A DNA stretch of 64,000 nt from Muriicola jejuensis (GTDB taxonomy: Bacteria > Bacteroidota > Bacteroidia > Flavobacteriales > Flavobacteriaceae). The notes beneath the pieces are model-generated. The model did no database searches. It had not been told where the DNA came from and saw only the letters and a list, made by a program, of their open reading frames with translations. Both the position numbers and the translations under genes were made by a program. Positions within the stretch are counted from its first letter, which is position 1. Each line of letters starts with the position of its first letter. This document shows, one piece after another, positions 61,117 to 64,000 of this stretch. The stretch covers positions 1,724,651-1,788,650 of the forward strand of contig NZ_JAABOP010000001.1 in NCBI RefSeq assembly GCF_010671595.1. The letters are read 5' to 3'.

Positions 61117-61255
61117 CAACGGTTCCGGCTATGGTTTGCCTGCCTGCCGGCAGGCAGGGAGCCTGGTGGCGCCAGCCTTCCGTTTAGTTTTTAGTAATCC
61201 CTAAAATACCAAATAATGCCAAACCCTGGAGGGCGATGAACCATAACAGTTGTTG
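61117..61255 (-). repeat. attC-like site 42 (family B)
   Basis: Left CAACGGTTCCGGCTATGG, palindrome GCCTGCCTGCCGGCAGGCAG, core CCCTAAAATACCAAATAATG, right CCATAACAGTTGTTGCC. Confidence 0.92.
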
Positions 61256-61286
61256 CCATTTCGTTGTTTTACATTCTCTGAGGGTA

Positions 61287-61829
61287 CTATTGATACAAAA
61301 CATACCTTGGGGGTTGGAGCCCATTCAATCTCAAAGAAACCAGCATTTGGCCTCTGTGATGTGTAATATGGTCAGCTAAAAGGAGCAATACTTGTCTTTT
61401 TGTTCTATCCGATCCGAAATAATCCAATCTGTCCTCAAGATTATCTATGTTATAGTTTTTAATAAACTCTATTGTGATTTTAAAAGTTCGATCAATTGTT
61501 TTAATCATTTCTTCTTTGGATTTGTTATCAGTTTTTAGCTCCGTATCGGTATTCCAATCTCTGGCTTCACGGCCACCCATTAATGTCTGACTATGCCAAT
61601 CCATTGCCCAACCTATGTGCATTAGATTTTCAGCAAAACTCAATGACTCAGGTGTTGCTTTAAATTCATATTTATTTTCAGGCATAGTTTCTGCAACAAG
61701 AATTAAATATTTGCGAGAATTTTCCAGTCGTTCTAAGTATTCATTTATGAAATTGCTCTCTTGCGCAAAAAGATGTGAGGGGAATGAACTAATGACTAAT
61801 ATTAATGCCAATAGGAAAATACGTTTCAT
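61287..61829 (-). CDS. DinB-family secreted protein
   Basis: 180 residues with signal peptide. Four-helix DinB fold with metal-binding His: HIGWAMDWH near residue 72 and DHITHHRGQMLVSLRLNGLQ near the end, which supply the three histidines of the family. Exported DinB proteins are unusual but occur in Bacteroidota. Cassette 3' end GTTGCCATT; the 5' end reads ATAGCCATT, so the core has decayed. Confidence 0.87.
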   Translation of the reverse strand: MKRIFLLALILVISSFPSHLFAQESNFINEYLERLENSRKYLILVAETMPENKYEFKATPESLSFAENLMHIGWAMDWHSQTLMGGREARDWNTDTELKTDNKSKEEMIKTIDRTFKITIEFIKNYNIDNLEDRLDYFGSDRTKRQVLLLLADHITHHRGQMLVSLRLNGLQPPRYVLYQ

Positions 61830-61881
61830 AGAGTAAGACTTCGTTTTTTAAAATAAATATTTGAAGGATTTTTGCAATGAA

Positions 61882-61938
61882 TGGCTATGTATATGAGTAA
61901 TAGCTGACCTCAGGAAGCTATTACTTATATACTTTGTT
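61882..61938 (-). repeat. attC-like site 43 (compact, 57 bp)
   Basis: Arms GTATATGAGTAATAGCT / AGCTATTACTTATATAC (16 of 17 pairs) around GACCTCAGGA; right core TTGTTGTGC. The left core has been lost. Confidence 0.82.
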
Positions 61939-63457
61939 GTGCAACGTATTTAAATTCATAATATCCTTTTGGTGCAGTTATAGGTCTTGTTTGAGTTTCT
62001 CCAGTATTCGCTTTTACTTCTATATAGTACTCTATTTCCATTCCTTCACTTCCCTCTATAAACTTAGCCTTCCAATGATTGGGGTTGTTATTCATGTCCA
62101 TTATTATTCTGTTCCAATTAGTTTGACCTTTTATCCTCCAGCTAAGAAATACTTCTTTAATAGACAAGCTTTCTTTTCCATAGTCAATAATAGTAGCATA
62201 AAGAATAGCTTTTTGGTTTATGTTAATTTCGGGGAAGACTTTTTTAACAGATATTAGTATTTTGTTTTCATCCCATATCGCTTTTGTTCGGCAATGGATG
62301 GCATCCTCATATAGCCAGCCAGTTTTTACACCTAATTCACCAAAACCTTCAAAATGGTATTTAGATTTAATTGGCTGCTCTTCCAATACATAATCGAATC
62401 CTTTGATAGTATATCCAGGCATTACCGACTCCCAAGTTTTTAACGCTATAGAATCTTCTTTAATACCAAACAACGGAACATATACTTTCTTATTAAGAAT
62501 AATCGAATTAGTATATGCTGAAAGATAAGCGGCTTCTCCATCCTCGTAATAAACACCGGTTTTAATCCTATGAATTGTATAAGGACGATTATAGACAGTC
62601 TTTAAATTCGATAGTTCGTTCTTAACAATATTGTCATATACATTATATAATTCATGGTCTACCGGTGGTTCAGCAACTAAAATAGTTTCTTCATCAATAA
62701 GCTTCATAAGGCAATCAATATGTTGGATGCCCATTTTATCAAAATTTGAAATGATATGATAATTTGAGAGTCCAAGGATAGAATCATTTAATCTAAAAAA
62801 CTCATCATCACTTACACCGTTATATCTATTTTCTGTCAGTAAAGCACACGTGGAAAATGCGGTGCCTAGACCATCAGTAATTACATTGCCTCCAGTATTT
62901 GCAAATGGAACATCAAGCACTTCAAGTCCAATTTCATTTCCAATAGTTACTATTGCTGTATCTACATGAATACTTTTATAAATTTTTCCAGTGCTACTAC
63001 TAATGTGAAATTCAAGTGAATCATTGCAAACCATATCTGTTGATGGGCATCCATATTTATACTGACCGTCAGTAATTTTAACTTCTCCTTTATTTGTAAA
63101 AACAGCACTTGGCCCCCAATCTCTAGGAGTGACTTCCCAATTCGTTTTTAGATTAATAAAAGTTATATTCCCAAGGTCTATATTCCATTTTTCAAACCAT
63201 TCTTTGGCTTCAATTTTCCCTTCTTGTCCATCTACATAAAGATAAATGTGCGTGTCCTTTGCAAATTCGATAATCAGGTCTTTAGAAATTACAGGTGGCC
63301 ATACGAACGTTACTCCTTTAACTGGTTCCCACTCAGCCGCCATTCTATTATTTTTAATTTGCAGATAATTCTTGCTTGCAAGTTTGCTTTCTAATTTCTC
63401 ATTTTGACAGGAAATTAGAAAAGAGAATAATGTGATTAAAATGCTAAATCTTATCAT
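61925..63457 (-). CDS. Peptidylarginine deiminase/agmatine deiminase-like lipoprotein
   Basis: 510 residues with a lipoprotein signal (LISCQNEK). GME-type deiminase fold as in Porphyromonas PAD: TPRDWGPSAVF (111-120), GGN (189-191), HIDCLMK (246-252, His and Asp of the active site) and the catalytic Cys389 in AIHCRTKA. Hydrolyses guanidino groups of peptidylarginine or agmatine. The extreme C-terminus (VAQQSI) and stop are encoded inside the attC site. Ends match perfectly over ten bases (GTTGTGCAAC). Confidence 0.9.
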   Translation of the reverse strand: MIRFSILITLFSFLISCQNEKLESKLASKNYLQIKNNRMAAEWEPVKGVTFVWPPVISKDLIIEFAKDTHIYLYVDGQEGKIEAKEWFEKWNIDLGNITFINLKTNWEVTPRDWGPSAVFTNKGEVKITDGQYKYGCPSTDMVCNDSLEFHISSSTGKIYKSIHVDTAIVTIGNEIGLEVLDVPFANTGGNVITDGLGTAFSTCALLTENRYNGVSDDEFFRLNDSILGLSNYHIISNFDKMGIQHIDCLMKLIDEETILVAEPPVDHELYNVYDNIVKNELSNLKTVYNRPYTIHRIKTGVYYEDGEAAYLSAYTNSIILNKKVYVPLFGIKEDSIALKTWESVMPGYTIKGFDYVLEEQPIKSKYHFEGFGELGVKTGWLYEDAIHCRTKAIWDENKILISVKKVFPEININQKAILYATIIDYGKESLSIKEVFLSWRIKGQTNWNRIIMDMNNNPNHWKAKFIEGSEGMEIEYYIEVKANTGETQTRPITAPKGYYEFKYVAQQSI

Positions 63458-63473
63458 AAGTTTTTATGTTGCA

Positions 63474-63592
63474 CAACGGTCTCGGCTATGACCAGGCGCC
63501 TCGATGGACAGACCTAACCGCTTTTAATTAATAAACTCTAAAGTAGGAAAAATTACCTATCCTTGGCCGGCGATGGGCTATAGCCGTTGTTA
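63474..63592 (-). repeat. attC-like site 44 (family A)
   Basis: Left CAACGGTCTCGGCTATGACC, core AATAAACTCTAAAGTAGGAA, GGCCGGCGATGGG, right GCTATAGCCGTTGTTACC. The last complete site before the right edge. Confidence 0.92.
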
Positions 63593-64000
63593 CCTGCTGG
63601 CTTTTGGGTTCTTTACTTTTAAAGCGCAAAGCACGATCCATAAGATAAATGTTGATTCCACTGTCCTTTGTAGTAGTCCAACGTAATCAGAATAGGTATA
63701 AGTAATTAAAACAACTACAAAGAAAAAACCAATTGAACCAAGGGCAAATGATTGCACCGAGAAGGAATTATATCCAATACTTCTTGCACCAAATCCAGTT
63801 AGTACTATGGATGACGGAACGATAATATAAGTTAACAACCCTGTTAAATTATGAATTAGTTGAGAAGTACTTGGGTTTATTAATTCTCTGTTACATCCGC
63901 TATCACATGGAAAAATTGAAACTACAATAGTTGCTACCCCATAAAATATTCCAATTCCATAGAAGCCTATTCTACTCCATTTGGAAGCTTTAAAATGGTG
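63590..64000 (-). CDS. DUF998-type membrane protein, 5' end beyond window
   Basis: At least 137 residues, continuing past the right edge. The frame carries the FPCDSGCNRE sequence typical of the DUF998 family (predicted sterol or fatty-acid related membrane proteins), with transmembrane helices IGFYGIGIFYGVATIVVSIF, LTYIIVPSSIVLTGFGA, SFALGSIGFFFVVVLITYTY and VESTFILWIVLCAL. An internal TTG start at 63838 would lose this conserved region. Cassette 3' end reads GTTACCTGC. Confidence 0.82.
   Translation of the reverse strand, partial: HHFKASKWSRIGFYGIGIFYGVATIVVSIFPCDSGCNRELINPSTSQLIHNLTGLLTYIIVPSSIVLTGFGARSIGYNSFSVQSFALGSIGFFFVVVLITYTYSDYVGLLQRTVESTFILWIVLCALKVKNPKASR

Noticed and set aside
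28000..64000. CRISPR-like repeat array
   Set aside because: Repeats are 46-215 bp, irregularly spaced by whole genes, and differ between units; no cas genes and no short uniform spacers.
28000..64000. Palindromes interpreted only as transcription terminators or as MITE/REP insertions
   Set aside because: T-runs are absent at most sites. The private end sequences that match across the same gene, and not across a neighbour, are not explained by either interpretation, although REP-type elements may be nested in the loops.
19400..64000. Transposon or phage island
   Set aside because: No transposase, phage structural or lysis gene, no terminal repeats, and no integrase in the window.

Overview
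The window looks like a chromosomal segment of a marine-type Flavobacteriia member (Bacteroidota). Supporting traits are many short lipoprotein signals ending in Cys, DUF6090 proteins opening with MIKFFRKIRQN, HTH plus DUF2975 pairs, GC-poor coding DNA and abundant GGCAGG-type palindromes. No rRNA, tRNA, CRISPR, transposase or integrase gene was recognised.

Region 1 (1 to about 18.9 kb) is ordinary chromosome with genes on both strands. It holds a GH32 fructan hydrolase (cut by the left edge), pabB-pabC for p-aminobenzoate, a DUF4287/DUF5655 protein, a coiled-coil gene pair, an esterase, a voltage-gated-type potassium channel, a large CocE/S15-type hydrolase, several small SnoaL/DUF4440 and VOC proteins, a Crp/Fnr regulator, and two HTH plus membrane-protein pairs. 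One VOC gene has lost its start frame.

Region 2 (about 19.4 to 64 kb, running off the right edge) is the notable part. About 40 short genes, nearly all on the minus strand and mostly unrelated, are separated one by one (occasionally two by two) by GC-richer imperfect palindromes of 46 to about 215 bp. On the plus strand these read CAAC-GGTTC-CGGCTAT ... CTATAGCCG-TT-GTTG. Their architecture matches integron attC sites: paired outer R boxes, an asymmetric unpaired spacer, paired L boxes, and a variable middle. The decisive observation is that the 7 to 10 bases just outside the right arm of one site (downstream of gene X) recur just outside the left arm of the next site (upstream of the same gene X). 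They differ from cassette to cassette (GTTGTGGTTA, GTTAGTGGCA, GTTGTAGATT, GTTGGCAGTT, GTTGTGCAAC and others). That is what is expected if each gene plus site was once a circular cassette opened at G^TT. I read the region as a large integron-type cassette array (CALIN or superintegron-like) whose integrase would lie beyond position 64,000, because cassette genes point away from that side and the sites decay toward 19 kb.

The cargo is typical of sedentary arrays: a HigBA toxin-antitoxin pair, a Fic protein, acetyltransferase and P-loop kinase, methyltransferase, hydrolases (alpha/beta, MBL-fold, serine beta-lactamase-like, erythromycin-esterase-like, amidohydrolase, retropepsin-like), a peptidylarginine-deiminase-like enzyme, TolB/TPR proteins (one with a cyclase domain), three DUF6090 paralogs and many small membrane or lipoproteins. 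One frameshifted plus-strand beta-barrel gene (26.6 to 27.9 kb) breaks the pattern and has replaced half of one site.
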